This document shows positions 16,231 to 24,383 of a stretch of 64,000 bases of DNA, one piece after another; within the stretch, counting starts at the first letter, position 1, and each line of letters opens with the position of its first letter. The stretch is taken from NCBI GenBank assembly GCA_947173495.1, contig CAMWFQ010000002.1, positions 1-64,000 of the forward strand. The letters run 5' to 3'. The stretch comes from an uncultured Lachnospiraceae bacterium. Its GTDB lineage: Bacteria > Bacillota > Clostridia > Lachnospirales > Lachnospiraceae. The notes beneath the pieces were generated by a model that was given only the letters and a program-made list of their open reading frames with translations, was not told the origin of the DNA and did not search any database. Position numbers and translations under genes: made by a program.

Positions 16231-17295
16231 TTAACGATTAAACCAATCGCTTATATCAATCTCAAAATGATCTTTCCCCGGATAATCGGCTTCGCTGAAA
16301 CAGTTATATTGATCCAGATAAGGGGAATAGGTAGATACTGTAAGCTGCTTTTTGTTTTCGTCAATCGTCAGCAGACGCATAAAGCCGTTTCCTCCATTGG
16401 GCGTTTCCTGATAATCTGCCAGAAGCTGATATACTGTCCTGTCCGTTATGCCGTCATGATTATCGTCTAACTCGTCCCGGCAGTATTCCGCATTATGATT
16501 ATGTCCGCACAGGACCAGATGGACATTGGGATTTTTTCGGACAATTTCATCGAACAGCCTCTCTCCCGCATCACTGCGTGTTCCGTTTTTATTCATATAG
16601 TCGTGGGTTGTCAGAATGGCGGGTATTTCTGAGTGCTCTTTCAGTATCGCATCCGCCCAGGCCATCATTTCCGCATCCGGCCAGACTCCTAATGCAAGGA
16701 CAAGATAACTCTGTGACCCGGTATCGATCATCTGCGCGCTTGCTTCTCCTTCACGATAGAACCAGACAGCATCGCCTTTGGCGATCCGTCCGGAAAAACG
16801 ATCTGCCCCGAAATAGGACAGAAAATTCTCATAAGAGTTTCCCGAATCCGTCAGATCATGATTACCAGCCAGAATACTGTAGGGAACGGAACCATCCAGA
16901 TACCCCATAGCCGCATCTGCCTGGAGCCATTGTGTGGAATCACCGGTCTCGTCAACCACATCACCGGTATGGAATACAAATTTTATGTTTCTGTCATCTG
17001 CATTTTCTGAAATCCATTTTGTCATGGCTTCATACACTTCCGGAGCGTTTTCACTGTAAAACTGTGTATCTGTCATCCATGCAAAAGTATATTCTTCCTG
17101 TATATTCGTACTTATAGCAGGTGTTTTAACCAAATTTACATTATAATCGGTGTAAAACGATGCCGGTGAACTGATATAGGGAACATTCTTCTCCACAAAA
17201 ATTGCCTTATCCGTTTCTCTGCCGCAGCCCATCATACACAGAGACGTCATAAGCATACCAATTTCCACAAAAAACAGCTTCATTTTCTTTTTCAT
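16231..17295 (-). CDS. Lipoprotein calcineurin-like metallophosphoesterase
   Basis: A 354-residue exported protein with a lipobox (MMGC, Cys24) after a hydrophobic signal. Metallophosphatase motifs are in order: DTQF, HTGDVVDETGD, LAGNHD, TTHD, and GHNHNAE, which together bind two metal ions. It probably releases phosphate from esters at the cell surface. Directly upstream is a four-repeat PhoP box with exact 11-bp spacing, so phosphate starvation should induce it. A fragment of a related gene lies at 37070-37163. Confidence 0.88.
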   Translation of the reverse strand: MKKKMKLFFVEIGMLMTSLCMMGCGRETDKAIFVEKNVPYISSPASFYTDYNVNLVKTPAISTNIQEEYTFAWMTDTQFYSENAPEVYEAMTKWISENADDRNIKFVFHTGDVVDETGDSTQWLQADAAMGYLDGSVPYSILAGNHDLTDSGNSYENFLSYFGADRFSGRIAKGDAVWFYREGEASAQMIDTGSQSYLVLALGVWPDAEMMAWADAILKEHSEIPAILTTHDYMNKNGTRSDAGERLFDEIVRKNPNVHLVLCGHNHNAEYCRDELDDNHDGITDRTVYQLLADYQETPNGGNGFMRLLTIDENKKQLTVSTYSPYLDQYNCFSEADYPGKDHFEIDISDWFNR

Positions 17296-17349
17296 ATTAA
17301 CACTTCCCTTTCCTTTCTGTTATCATTTATAAATAAAGTAAAACGAATA

Positions 17350-17388
17350 TTTAACATTCACATAAACAGAAGTTAAACGAAATGTAAA
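17350..17388 (-). promoter_or_regulatory. PhoP box of the metallophosphatase gene
   Basis: On the minus strand the hexamers TTTACA, TTTAAC, TTTATG and GTTAAA start exactly 11 bases apart (plus-strand blocks 17383, 17372, 17361, 17350). This is the Gram-positive PhoP direct-repeat arrangement, about 60 bases upstream of the start codon. Confidence 0.65.
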
Positions 17389-17486
17389 ATCAGTTCATCA
17401 TTTTGAAAATATAAGGGTTACAGGTGTCCCCGCAACCACAGCACTTTCCAGGCTGCTCTTCGCGTGGTGGTATCCTGTCTGAATCG

Positions 17487-18878
17487 TTATGTCCCCAAAG
17501 CCTTGCAGGTATATCGAATCACGACAACACAGATCACAAATGTCAGCAGATCCGAAACCGGCATGGAATACAGCACCCCATTCAGTCCAAACCACACAGG
17601 GAGCAGCAGGGCAAACCCAACGCCAAACAATACCTCCCGCACCATAGAGATCATGGTGGAGGCGAAAGCCTTCCCCAGAGACTGCAGATAGATGAAAGTG
17701 CCTTTGTTCACCGTGGCCAGCACCATCATGCACAGATAAATCCGGAAACATTTTACCGCATATTCCGTATAGTACACACTCTCATTGGCTGCACCGAAGA
17801 TGCCGATGAGCTGCTCAGGGAACAGCTCCACAATCAGCAGAGCCACTGCCCCCGCAACGGCCTCCGCAGTCAGCAGCCGGACAAACAATGCTTTGGCACG
17901 ATCCTTCCGCCCCGCTCCAATGTTGTAGCCTACCACCGGGATACAGCCTGCCGCCAGTCCCACAGCAATGGAAATGACGATCTGGAAGAACTTCATCACA
18001 ATGCCCAGCACAGCCATGGGAATTTGTGTATACTGCGCCTGTCCGAAAACGGGGTCAATGGCGCTGTATTTCAGCGTCATGTTCTGGATCGCCGCCATAG
18101 CCATCACCAGAGAGATCTGGGACAGGAAGCTGCAGAGCCCGAGAGGAAGATATTTCTTGGCCAGAACGCTGTGGAGCCTGAAGCTGCCTCTTTCCAGCCG
18201 GACGGCATTCATATGGCACAGATACCAGAGAGCCAGAGCAGCGGTCAGCACCTGCCCCAGCACCGTAGCCACTGCCGCGCCCATCATGCCCCATCGGAAA
18301 ACAAAAATGAAAACCGGGTCCAAAATGATATTGACTAACGCCCCTGCCAGCGTGGATGCCATGGCAAACTTAGGACTTCCGTCCGAACGAATGACTGGAT
18401 TAAGGGCCTGCCCAAACATATAAAAGGGGATGCCCACCGTGATCCAGAAAAAATATTCTTTTGCATGATGATAGGTCTCCGCATTGACCTGCCCGCCAAA
18501 CAGAGTCAGGATCGGCTCCTGCAGGATCAGATAAAGCGCCGTCAGTACCAGGCTGGCAGTAATGCACAGCAGGACTGCGCTGCCAATGCTTTTATGGGCA
18601 GCCTCTTTGTTTCCCGCCCCCAGGCTGATACTGACGAAGGCACAGCAGCCGTCTCCGATCATCACCGCAACAGACAGCGCCACCACCGTCAGCGGAAAGA
18701 CCACCGTATTGGCGGCATTTCCGTAGGAACCCAGATAGTCCGCGTTGGCAATAAATATCTGATCTACGATGTTGTAGAGCGCGGCCACCAACAGGGAGAT
18801 CACACAGGGAACGGCATATTTTGCCATCAGTCTGCCCAGCCGTTCCGTTTCCAGAAATGAATTTGCTTTTGTTTCCAT
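17487..18878 (-). CDS. MATE-family exporter
   Basis: A 463-residue membrane protein starting at ATG 18878 after TAAGGAGGAAG. Twelve membrane segments; MATE signatures VPCVISLLVAALYNIVDQIF and GCIPVVGYNIGAGRKDRAK, and IILDPVFIFVFRWGMMGAA in the first half. It is closest in type to the DinF/VmrA-like MATE branch. The roughly 250-base leader holds three terminator-like hairpins and short ORFs, so expression is likely controlled by attenuation. A drug or toxic metabolite is the probable substrate. Confidence 0.9.
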   Translation of the reverse strand: METKANSFLETERLGRLMAKYAVPCVISLLVAALYNIVDQIFIANADYLGSYGNAANTVVFPLTVVALSVAVMIGDGCCAFVSISLGAGNKEAAHKSIGSAVLLCITASLVLTALYLILQEPILTLFGGQVNAETYHHAKEYFFWITVGIPFYMFGQALNPVIRSDGSPKFAMASTLAGALVNIILDPVFIFVFRWGMMGAAVATVLGQVLTAALALWYLCHMNAVRLERGSFRLHSVLAKKYLPLGLCSFLSQISLVMAMAAIQNMTLKYSAIDPVFGQAQYTQIPMAVLGIVMKFFQIVISIAVGLAAGCIPVVGYNIGAGRKDRAKALFVRLLTAEAVAGAVALLIVELFPEQLIGIFGAANESVYYTEYAVKCFRIYLCMMVLATVNKGTFIYLQSLGKAFASTMISMVREVLFGVGFALLLPVWFGLNGVLYSMPVSDLLTFVICVVVIRYTCKALGT

Positions 18879-18888
18879 AACTTCCTCC

Positions 18889-18939
18889 TTAATAAGCACC
18901 AAAAAAGCGGCGGCCCATGCAGTTGGATTTATACCACAT
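18889..18939 (-). CDS. Putative 16-residue leader peptide of the MATE gene
   Basis: MWYKSNCMGRRFFGAY starts at ATG 18939 in the left arm of a hairpin and ends at a TAA that abuts the GGAGG of the MATE gene. Its FF codons are the terminator T-run. No clear ribosome binding site precedes it, so translation is uncertain. Confidence 0.4.
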   Translation of the reverse strand: MWYKSNCMGRRFFGAY

Positions 18940-18944
18940 GGGCC
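18901..18944 (-). terminator. Leader hairpin 3 of the MATE gene
   Basis: GGCCCATG pairs with CATGGGCC, then GCCGC and six T on the minus strand, ending about 25 bases before the MATE start. A terminator inside the leader implies attenuation. Confidence 0.55.
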
Positions 18945-18970
18945 ACACACTGTTTTGGCTATAATAAAAT

Positions 18971-19058
18971 CGAGTAGGGGGATGCTTTTTTCCCCTACTC
19001 GCCGCGCGCCCCATGCGCCGCTTTAGCGGCATGCTTCCTCTGCATGGGGCTGCGCATA
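18971..19058. repeat. Dispersed palindromic repeat, family A, copy 1
   Basis: About 88 bases built of CGAGTAGGGG/CCCCTACTCG, GCCGC-ttta-GCGGC and CCCATGC/GCATGGG palindromes. It is roughly 90 percent identical to 60121-60207. This copy sits inside the MATE leader, where its first palindrome gives hairpin 2 followed by ATTTTATT. Confidence 0.65.
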
Positions 19059-19059
19059 C

Positions 19060-19111
19060 AAAAAACAACGTGTAGCGGTCAACCGGATTTATGCGGTAAC
19101 GCTACACGTTG
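19060..19111 (-). terminator. Leader hairpin 1 of the MATE gene
   Basis: A perfect 12-bp stem, CAACGTGTAGCG with CGCTACACGTTG, is followed on the minus strand by six T. It begins right at the predicted transcription start, so it should stop most transcripts unless an antitermination event occurs. An 11-residue ORF (ATG 19114) runs through its left arm. Confidence 0.65.
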
Positions 19112-19118
19112 CATTGTT

Positions 19119-19148
19119 AATATAACACTTCGTATTTCGAAAAGTCAA
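19119..19148 (-). promoter_or_regulatory. Sigma-A promoter of the MATE leader
   Basis: TTGACT (19148-19143) and TATATT (19124-19119) are separated by 18 bases, reading toward the MATE gene. Confidence 0.6.
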
Positions 19149-19234
19149 GACTCAGTTTCCTGAAAATATTTCTTTTTCGATCCCTTACAGTATTTACTAC
19201 CGCTGTCCGGGAGAAGCATCCTTGCCGGAAATCC

Positions 19235-19426
19235 TTATTTCCGCAAAGTTTCCGGCTTTGGCGGATGGCAGGCTCCATTCATGGCGCAGCCCGCACATCC
19301 GCAGCCACAGGATGATTTTCCTTTCCTCTTACTCCGTACCATACTGACAAGAATCGCCGCCACCACGAGAACTAAAATCGCACTGATAATGATTGTCGCC
19401 ATATTTTCCACAAACCATGTAAGCAT
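19235..19426 (-). CDS. FeoB-associated Cys-rich membrane protein
   Basis: A 63-residue protein; start ATG 19426 after AGGAGGG. One N-terminal membrane segment (IIISAILVLVVAAILVSMV), a basic stretch, then a Cys-rich tail CGCGCAGC...C. This family regularly follows feoB. The cysteines may bind iron on the cytoplasmic side, which is an inference. It is last in the feo operon. Confidence 0.85.
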   Translation of the reverse strand: MLTWFVENMATIIISAILVLVVAAILVSMVRSKRKGKSSCGCGCAGCAMNGACHPPKPETLRK

Positions 19427-19555
19427 TGAAATCCCTCCTGCCATTATAATCTTTCATCGGACAGGGAATTGGACTTTTTCCCTGTCCGTCTTACAGCATA
19501 TTTCTTCAATCCCCCTGTTCATCCAAATATTTCGGATGTTTTTCAGGTATTCACG

Positions 19556-21955
19556 TTATAAATCTGCCATTTTCACCTTTCTCGTCAGCTTTGTCGCCTC
19601 TTTATAGGGCCTGAACAGCATATAAATCATGCTGCCAAGAATTACAATGGCCGCCAGCAGACCAATCACATTCAGATTTCCTGTAAATGCCGAACCGATC
19701 TGGTATACCATCAGCGCCACCCCGTAAGCCAGCCCGCACTGGTACCCGATTGCAAACCACGTCCATTTCGCACTGTTCATCTCCCGCTTGATGGCTCCGA
19801 TTGCCGCAAAGCACGGGGCACACAGAAGGTTGAACACCAGGAAGGAGTATCCCGCAACCATGGTAAAGTTTGCTCCAATCTCTGGCCACCCGCCGGGATA
19901 AAGGATTCCCATGGTGCCGACGATATTCTCCTTCGCCACAAGCCCTGTAATGGAAGCCACCGCCGCCTGCCAGTTCCCCCAGCCGAGCGGTATGAAAATC
20001 CATGCAATCGCGCTTCCCACCGCTGCAAGGAGCGACTGGTCCATCTCCTCCTCGCCAAGCATCCGGAAGCCTTCCGCAGTAAATCCAAAGTAAGTCGTAA
20101 ACCAGATCACAATGGTGGAGAGCAGGATAATCGTCCCCGCCTTCTTGATAAAGGACCAGCCCCTCTCCCACATGGAGCGCAGCACATTGCCTGCTGTGGG
20201 CATATGGTAGGCCGGAAGCTCCATGACGAAAGGAGCCGGATCGCCGGAAAACATTTTCGTCTTCTTTAACATGATACCGGAAACGATAATCGCCGCCATA
20301 CCCACGAAATACGCGCTGGTCGCCACCCAGGCGGAGCCGCCGAAGATTGCTCCCGCAACCATGGCGATAAAGGGCACCTTCGCGCCGCAGGGGATAAAGG
20401 TGGTCGTCATAATCGTCATTCTGCGGTCCCGCTCGTTCTCGATCGTCCTCGACGCCATGATGCCCGGAATGCCGCAGCCGGTACCGATGAGCATGGGGAT
20501 AAAGGACTTCCCGGACAATCCGAATTTGCGGAAAATACGGTCAAGCACGAATGCGATACGCGCCATATAGCCGCACGCCTCCAGGAAAGCCAGAAGCAGG
20601 AACAGGACAAGCATCTGGGGCACAAAGCCAAGCACCGCTCCCACACCTGCCACAATGCCGTCATTGATCAGCCCTGCCAGCCAGTCTGCCGCACCTATCG
20701 CTTCCAGTGCATTTCCCACAAGCACCGGAATTCCCGGAACCCATACGCCGTATGCCGCCGGGTCAGGCTCGCCGCCATACTGCTCCGTCACCGCAAGGGC
20801 AGCCTCGTAATCCGCAAGGGAAGCCGTCTCCACCGTCACCTCCAGGGTTTCCTCGTCCTCTACCTCATAAGGGAAGTCTCCTGCAGGAGCCGCACCGTTT
20901 TCTTCCACATAAGCGTCATAGCCGTCCACAATCAGCGCCGCGTCTCCATATTCCTCAGCCGCCTCTCCATAAGCGGAGGAGCCGATGCCGAGCAGGTGCC
21001 ACCCGTCTCCGAAGAGCCCGTCGTTTGCCCAGTCCGTAGCGTTTGCCCCTATCGTCACCATGGATATGTAGTACACAAGGAACATAACCGCCGCAAATAT
21101 CGGAAGCCCTAAAAACCGGTTTGTGACAATCCTGTCAATCTTGTCGGAGTTTGTCAGCTTTCCCGCGGATTTTTTCTTTAAACAGCCTTTGATAATGCTT
21201 CCGATATAAATATACCGCTCGTTGGTGATGATGGATTCCGCGTCGTCGTCCATCTCCTCCTCCACTGCCTTAATGTCCGTTTCGATATGGGAAAGGACAG
21301 ACTCGCTTAAGCTTAGCTGCTCCAGAACCTTATCATCCCGCTCAAACAGCTTGATGGCATACCAGCGCTGCTGTTCCTCCGGCAGTCCATGTACCGCCGC
21401 CTCCTCGATATGGGCAAGGGCATGCTCCACCGTTCCCGCAAAGGTGTGCATGGGAACCGTCTTTCCGTTCTCTGCCGCATCGACTGCCGCCTCCGCCGCT
21501 TCCATGATTCCCTTTCCTTTCAGGGCGGATATTTCCACAACTTTGCAGCCTAACTGCCTTGACAGCTCCCCTGTATTGATCTGGTCGCCGTTTTTCTCCA
21601 CCACATCCATCATGTTGATGGCAGCCACCACGGGGATGCCAAGCTCGGTAAGCTGCGTGGTCAGGTACAGGTTTCTCTCCAGGTTCGTGCCGTCGATAAT
21701 ATTCAGGACTGCATCAGGGCGCTCGCTGATGAGATAATTTCTCGCCACCACTTCCTCTAATGTATAGGGGGAAAGGGAATAAATACCCGGAAGGTCGGTG
21801 ATGGTCACACCGTCATGCTTTTTCAGCTTTCCTTCCTTCTTTTCCACCGTAACGCCCGGCCAGTTCCCCACAAACTGATTAGAACCTGTCAGGGCGTTGA
21901 ATAACGTCGTCTTCCCGCAGTTCGGGTTGCCCGCAAGGGCAATTCGCATACTCAT
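19556..21955 (-). CDS. feoB: Ferrous iron transporter FeoB
   Basis: A 799-residue protein; start ATG 21955 after GGAGGAAATT. The N-terminal G domain has GNPNCGKT at 9-16, DLPG at 54-57 and NMMD at 114-117; a helical GDI-like domain follows; then the membrane domain with two Gate regions (GCGIPGIMASRTI, CAPCFAAIGAIKREM). It takes up Fe2+ powered or gated by GTP. An unusually long acidic insertion of about 90 residues lies between the first and second membrane segments. It is downstream of two feoA genes, with a DtxR-type site and a composite hairpin in between. Confidence 0.95.
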   Translation of the reverse strand: MSMRIALAGNPNCGKTTLFNALTGSNQFVGNWPGVTVEKKEGKLKKHDGVTITDLPGIYSLSPYTLEEVVARNYLISERPDAVLNIIDGTNLERNLYLTTQLTELGIPVVAAINMMDVVEKNGDQINTGELSRQLGCKVVEISALKGKGIMEAAEAAVDAAENGKTVPMHTFAGTVEHALAHIEEAAVHGLPEEQQRWYAIKLFERDDKVLEQLSLSESVLSHIETDIKAVEEEMDDDAESIITNERYIYIGSIIKGCLKKKSAGKLTNSDKIDRIVTNRFLGLPIFAAVMFLVYYISMVTIGANATDWANDGLFGDGWHLLGIGSSAYGEAAEEYGDAALIVDGYDAYVEENGAAPAGDFPYEVEDEETLEVTVETASLADYEAALAVTEQYGGEPDPAAYGVWVPGIPVLVGNALEAIGAADWLAGLINDGIVAGVGAVLGFVPQMLVLFLLLAFLEACGYMARIAFVLDRIFRKFGLSGKSFIPMLIGTGCGIPGIMASRTIENERDRRMTIMTTTFIPCGAKVPFIAMVAGAIFGGSAWVATSAYFVGMAAIIVSGIMLKKTKMFSGDPAPFVMELPAYHMPTAGNVLRSMWERGWSFIKKAGTIILLSTIVIWFTTYFGFTAEGFRMLGEEEMDQSLLAAVGSAIAWIFIPLGWGNWQAAVASITGLVAKENIVGTMGILYPGGWPEIGANFTMVAGYSFLVFNLLCAPCFAAIGAIKREMNSAKWTWFAIGYQCGLAYGVALMVYQIGSAFTGNLNVIGLLAAIVILGSMIYMLFRPYKEATKLTRKVKMADL

Positions 21956-21994
21956 AATTTCCTCCATTCCGAAGCGTTTTACGCTGAGGGCCGC

Positions 21995-22094
21995 GAACCG
22001 AATCTCAAATTCGGTTCTGCGATCAGGGAAATTTGTGACGCTTCTACACAAATTTCCGATTGAAAAATAAGGTCATCAGACTTATTTTTCAATC
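21995..22094. repeat. Composite triple-hairpin element before feoB
   Basis: Three consecutive inverted repeats: GAACCGAAT/ATTCGGTTC (21995-22017), GGAAATTTGTG/CACAAATTTCC (22027-22057), GATTGAAAAATAAG/CTTATTTTTCAATC (22058-22094). A similarly built element lies at 63908-63978 before argR. It may tune mRNA stability between feoA and feoB. Confidence 0.6.
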
Positions 22095-22114
22095 TTTTCC
22101 TCTCCTTCTTTATA

Positions 22115-22129
22115 TTAGTTTCCACTAAC
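22115..22129 (-). promoter_or_regulatory. DtxR-type metal-regulator site before feoB
   Basis: TTAGTTTCCACTAAC, matching the dyads at 22773-22920, suggests an internal iron-controlled promoter in front of feoB. Confidence 0.45.
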
Positions 22130-22178
22130 TATTTGTCTGAAAATATAGGGGATAAACCCCTGCACAACCTTTTTCATC

Positions 22179-22406
22179 TTATGCGCTTTCCACTTCAATC
22201 ATCTCCGCATCTGCTTTCCGGATGGAAAGTTCATAGCCGCGGACAGTCACCTCAATGGGATCGCCCAAAGGAGCTACCTTGCGTATCTGCACATCCACGC
22301 CCTTCGTCAGCCCCATGTCCATGATCCGGCGTTTCACCGCTCCCTCACCGTGAAGCTTCACCACACGGACGGTATCGCCGACCTTTGATTCTTTCAGTGT
22401 TTTCAT
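22179..22406 (-). CDS. feoA: FeoA SH3-like protein
   Basis: A 75-residue single-domain FeoA: the VGDTVRVVKLHGEGAVKRRI opening with MDMGLTKGVDVQI and PLGDPIEVTVRGYELSIRK is the standard SH3-like core. It is a small cytoplasmic partner of FeoB. It lies between the second FeoA gene and feoB in one operon. Confidence 0.93.
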   Translation of the reverse strand: MKTLKESKVGDTVRVVKLHGEGAVKRRIMDMGLTKGVDVQIRKVAPLGDPIEVTVRGYELSIRKADAEMIEVESA

Positions 22407-22536
22407 TTTCAGCCCTTCCTCCTCATTTCATGATAAATTTTTAATCATGGAATCCTTTCCCGGATTCCATGATATCGAAACATTCAGCAGCCCCTTGCGG
22501 CATTCTTTACTTCCGAAGAGCTTCCTCCTGTTTTGC

Positions 22537-22749
22537 TCAGACCATAATCTTCTGCGCCATCTCTCTGCTGACCGCAATGCGGGAGTCCTTCACATTCACG
22601 ATCACATTTCCCCCGATGGCATTTATTACAGTGACCGCCCCTCCCACAACAAAACCGAGGTTCTCCAGATGTGCTTTTATCTTCTGTTTTCCTCCGATTT
22701 TCCTGATAATGTTTTCCTCTCCCACTTCTGCTAATGTTAGCGGCATCAT
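22537..22749 (-). CDS. feoA: Second FeoA-family protein
   Basis: A 70-residue FeoA-like domain (MPLTLAEVGEENIIRKIGGK, LENLGFVVGGAVTVI, GGNVIVNVKDSRIAVS). The start follows AAGGTGG; either of two adjacent ATG codons is possible. Duplicate feoA genes ahead of feoB are common in Clostridia. First gene of the operon, behind three metal-regulator dyads. Confidence 0.9.
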   Translation of the reverse strand: MMPLTLAEVGEENIIRKIGGKQKIKAHLENLGFVVGGAVTVINAIGGNVIVNVKDSRIAVSREMAQKIMV

Positions 22750-22772
22750 GTGTCCACCTTCTTTTGAATATA

Positions 22773-22920
22773 TTAGTTTTTGCTAACCTTACATGTGAAA
22801 CAAAAGTTAGCATCTGCTAACCATATATTATAATATGACTCTTCTTCATCCTTGTCAATGTCATTTTGATAACTTACTTAAGTTCTATCATCCTAACCAA
22901 TATGTTAGCTAATGCTAACC
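22773..22920 (-). promoter_or_regulatory. Three DtxR/IdeR-type dyads at the feo operon promoter
   Basis: TTAGTTTTTGCTAAC (22773-22787), GTTAGCATCTGCTAACC (22806-22822) and GTTAGCTAATGCTAACC (22904-22920). The repeated GTTAGC-N-TGCTAAC dyad resembles DtxR-family boxes, so iron-dependent repression is likely. Confidence 0.6.
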
Positions 22921-22921
22921 A

Positions 22922-23113
22922 ATATTTTGTGCAAAATGTATACGGTTCATGAAAATTGCCGGTGCTGTCGCTCCATGGAATATTACAGTTTTCCTTTTCC
23001 GCTATGGCCCGTCTGAAAGCGGCCCTTTGTCCTTCATACCATTCATCAGGCTATACTTTATCTATCAAGTTCATGGCTTTTGGAATATTTACTTCCGTTT
23101 ATTTCTCTTTCTG
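22922..23113. other. Short unassigned stretch between feo operon and cfa
   Basis: A minus-strand frame of about 43 codons (DEWYEGQRAAFRRAIAEKE) is open here, but no start or family could be assigned. Probably a remnant. Confidence 0.3.
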
Positions 23114-24285
23114 TCAATACCACCTTACGATTGGCACGTCATTATTGATTCCCTTTGTAAACAAAACCTGGTGCAGGTCGATAATCCCATTATGGAAAGT
23201 CGCCGCACAGGAGGATAAATACAAATCCCACATGCGCACAAAGCGTTCATCAAACATTCCCCGCACTTCCTCCGTATGTTCCCTGAAATTCTTTTCCCAG
23301 TTCAGCAATGTGCGGTTATAATGAAGCCGGAGGTTTTCAACGTCCAGCGTGTGGAATCCTGTCTCCGCGGCGCAGGAAAGCATTTCTCTCAAACTCGGAA
23401 CCATGCCGCCGGGGAAAATATATTTTTTTATCCACGGATCGCCGGGATGTTCCTTTAACGCACTGATAAAATGCAGCAGGAACATCCCTCCCGGCTCCAT
23501 CACTTTATTTACACAGTCCATAAAAAGCTGGTAATTGTCGCGTCCTACATGCTCCACCATGCCAACGCTCACTACACGGTCAAATTTCTTCTTATATGCC
23601 GGAAGATCACGGTAATCCATCAATTCAACGGTAAGAAGATGCTCTAAATGTTCTTCTGCGATCCGTTTATTGAATTCTTTATACTGTTCTTCGCTCAATG
23701 TAATGCCACAGCCATGTACGCCATATTTTTTTGCCGCATTCATCAGCAGGAACCCCATCCGCATCCGATATCAAGCAATGACATCCCTTCTCACAGGTAC
23801 AGCTTTTTAAGAATATAATCTGTCTTATTAATCTGCGCCTGGGTCAGTGTATCATTTTCATTCTGGAAATACCCACAGGAATAACTCATTGTTTCATCCA
23901 GCCACAACCTGTAAAAATCATTCCCTATATCGTAATGGCTCTGTACTTCCTTTTGCTGGTTTCTCTTTTCTGTCGAAGTAAACATCAGCTTTTTTAAAGC
24001 CGATTCGTCCATAGAAAACTTATCCATCTGCCCCAGGAAATGATCCAGGGCATAGTACAGATTCCCTTCTATTTCCAAATCCCCATTCCTATACGCTTCT
24101 CCCAATGCCAGGGAAGTGCTTGTCATAAGCGCAGAAATCGGAATGGATTTTTTTAAAATAACGGTAAACTCCGGTTCTCCCTCGCCAATCCTGTATTCCC
24201 TGCCATCCATTCGCACACAAAATGGATATTGGTCAAATTTCTTCAAAAATGGTATTAAAATATGTTGATCTAGCATCTTACTCAT
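23114..24285 (-). pseudogene. cfa: Cyclopropane-fatty-acyl-phospholipid synthase, disrupted
   Basis: Two adjacent frames together give a normal Cfa of about 390 residues. The first 164 residues contain the lipid-binding N-terminus and QSHYDIGNDFYRLWLDETMSYSCGYF; the second has ITLSEEQY, VSVGMVEHVGRDNY and the end RWY. Between them there is an in-frame TGA at 23791-23793 (LYL-stop-EGMSLLDIGCG), and then a missing base about fourteen codons later (23751-23760, in GWGF). Two separate lesions make a simple sequencing slip less likely. Cfa would use S-adenosylmethionine to cyclopropanate membrane lipids. Confidence 0.8.
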
Positions 24286-24383
24286 ATGAACTCCTTATCG
24301 TTTATTATTGTGGACAACGGATCAGGCGGCCATGTCCCTGCACCTTTCCGGACAGTCCCGCCCTGTTCCGATCTATCCTGTTT

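Noticed and set aside
17424-18338. Plus-strand ORF of 304 codons
   Set aside because: Antisense to the MATE gene, rich in His, Gln and Arg as expected for a mirrored membrane-protein frame; no family resemblance.
19079-19114. 11-residue leader peptide MQRVALPHKSG in front of MATE hairpin 1
   Set aside because: The ATG would be at or just before the predicted transcription start and has no ribosome binding site, so I did not list it as a gene.
23791-23793. In-frame TGA in cfa as a possible selenocysteine codon
   Set aside because: The position is not a catalytic Cys in Cfa, no SECIS-like hairpin is evident directly downstream, and a frameshift follows within fourteen codons.
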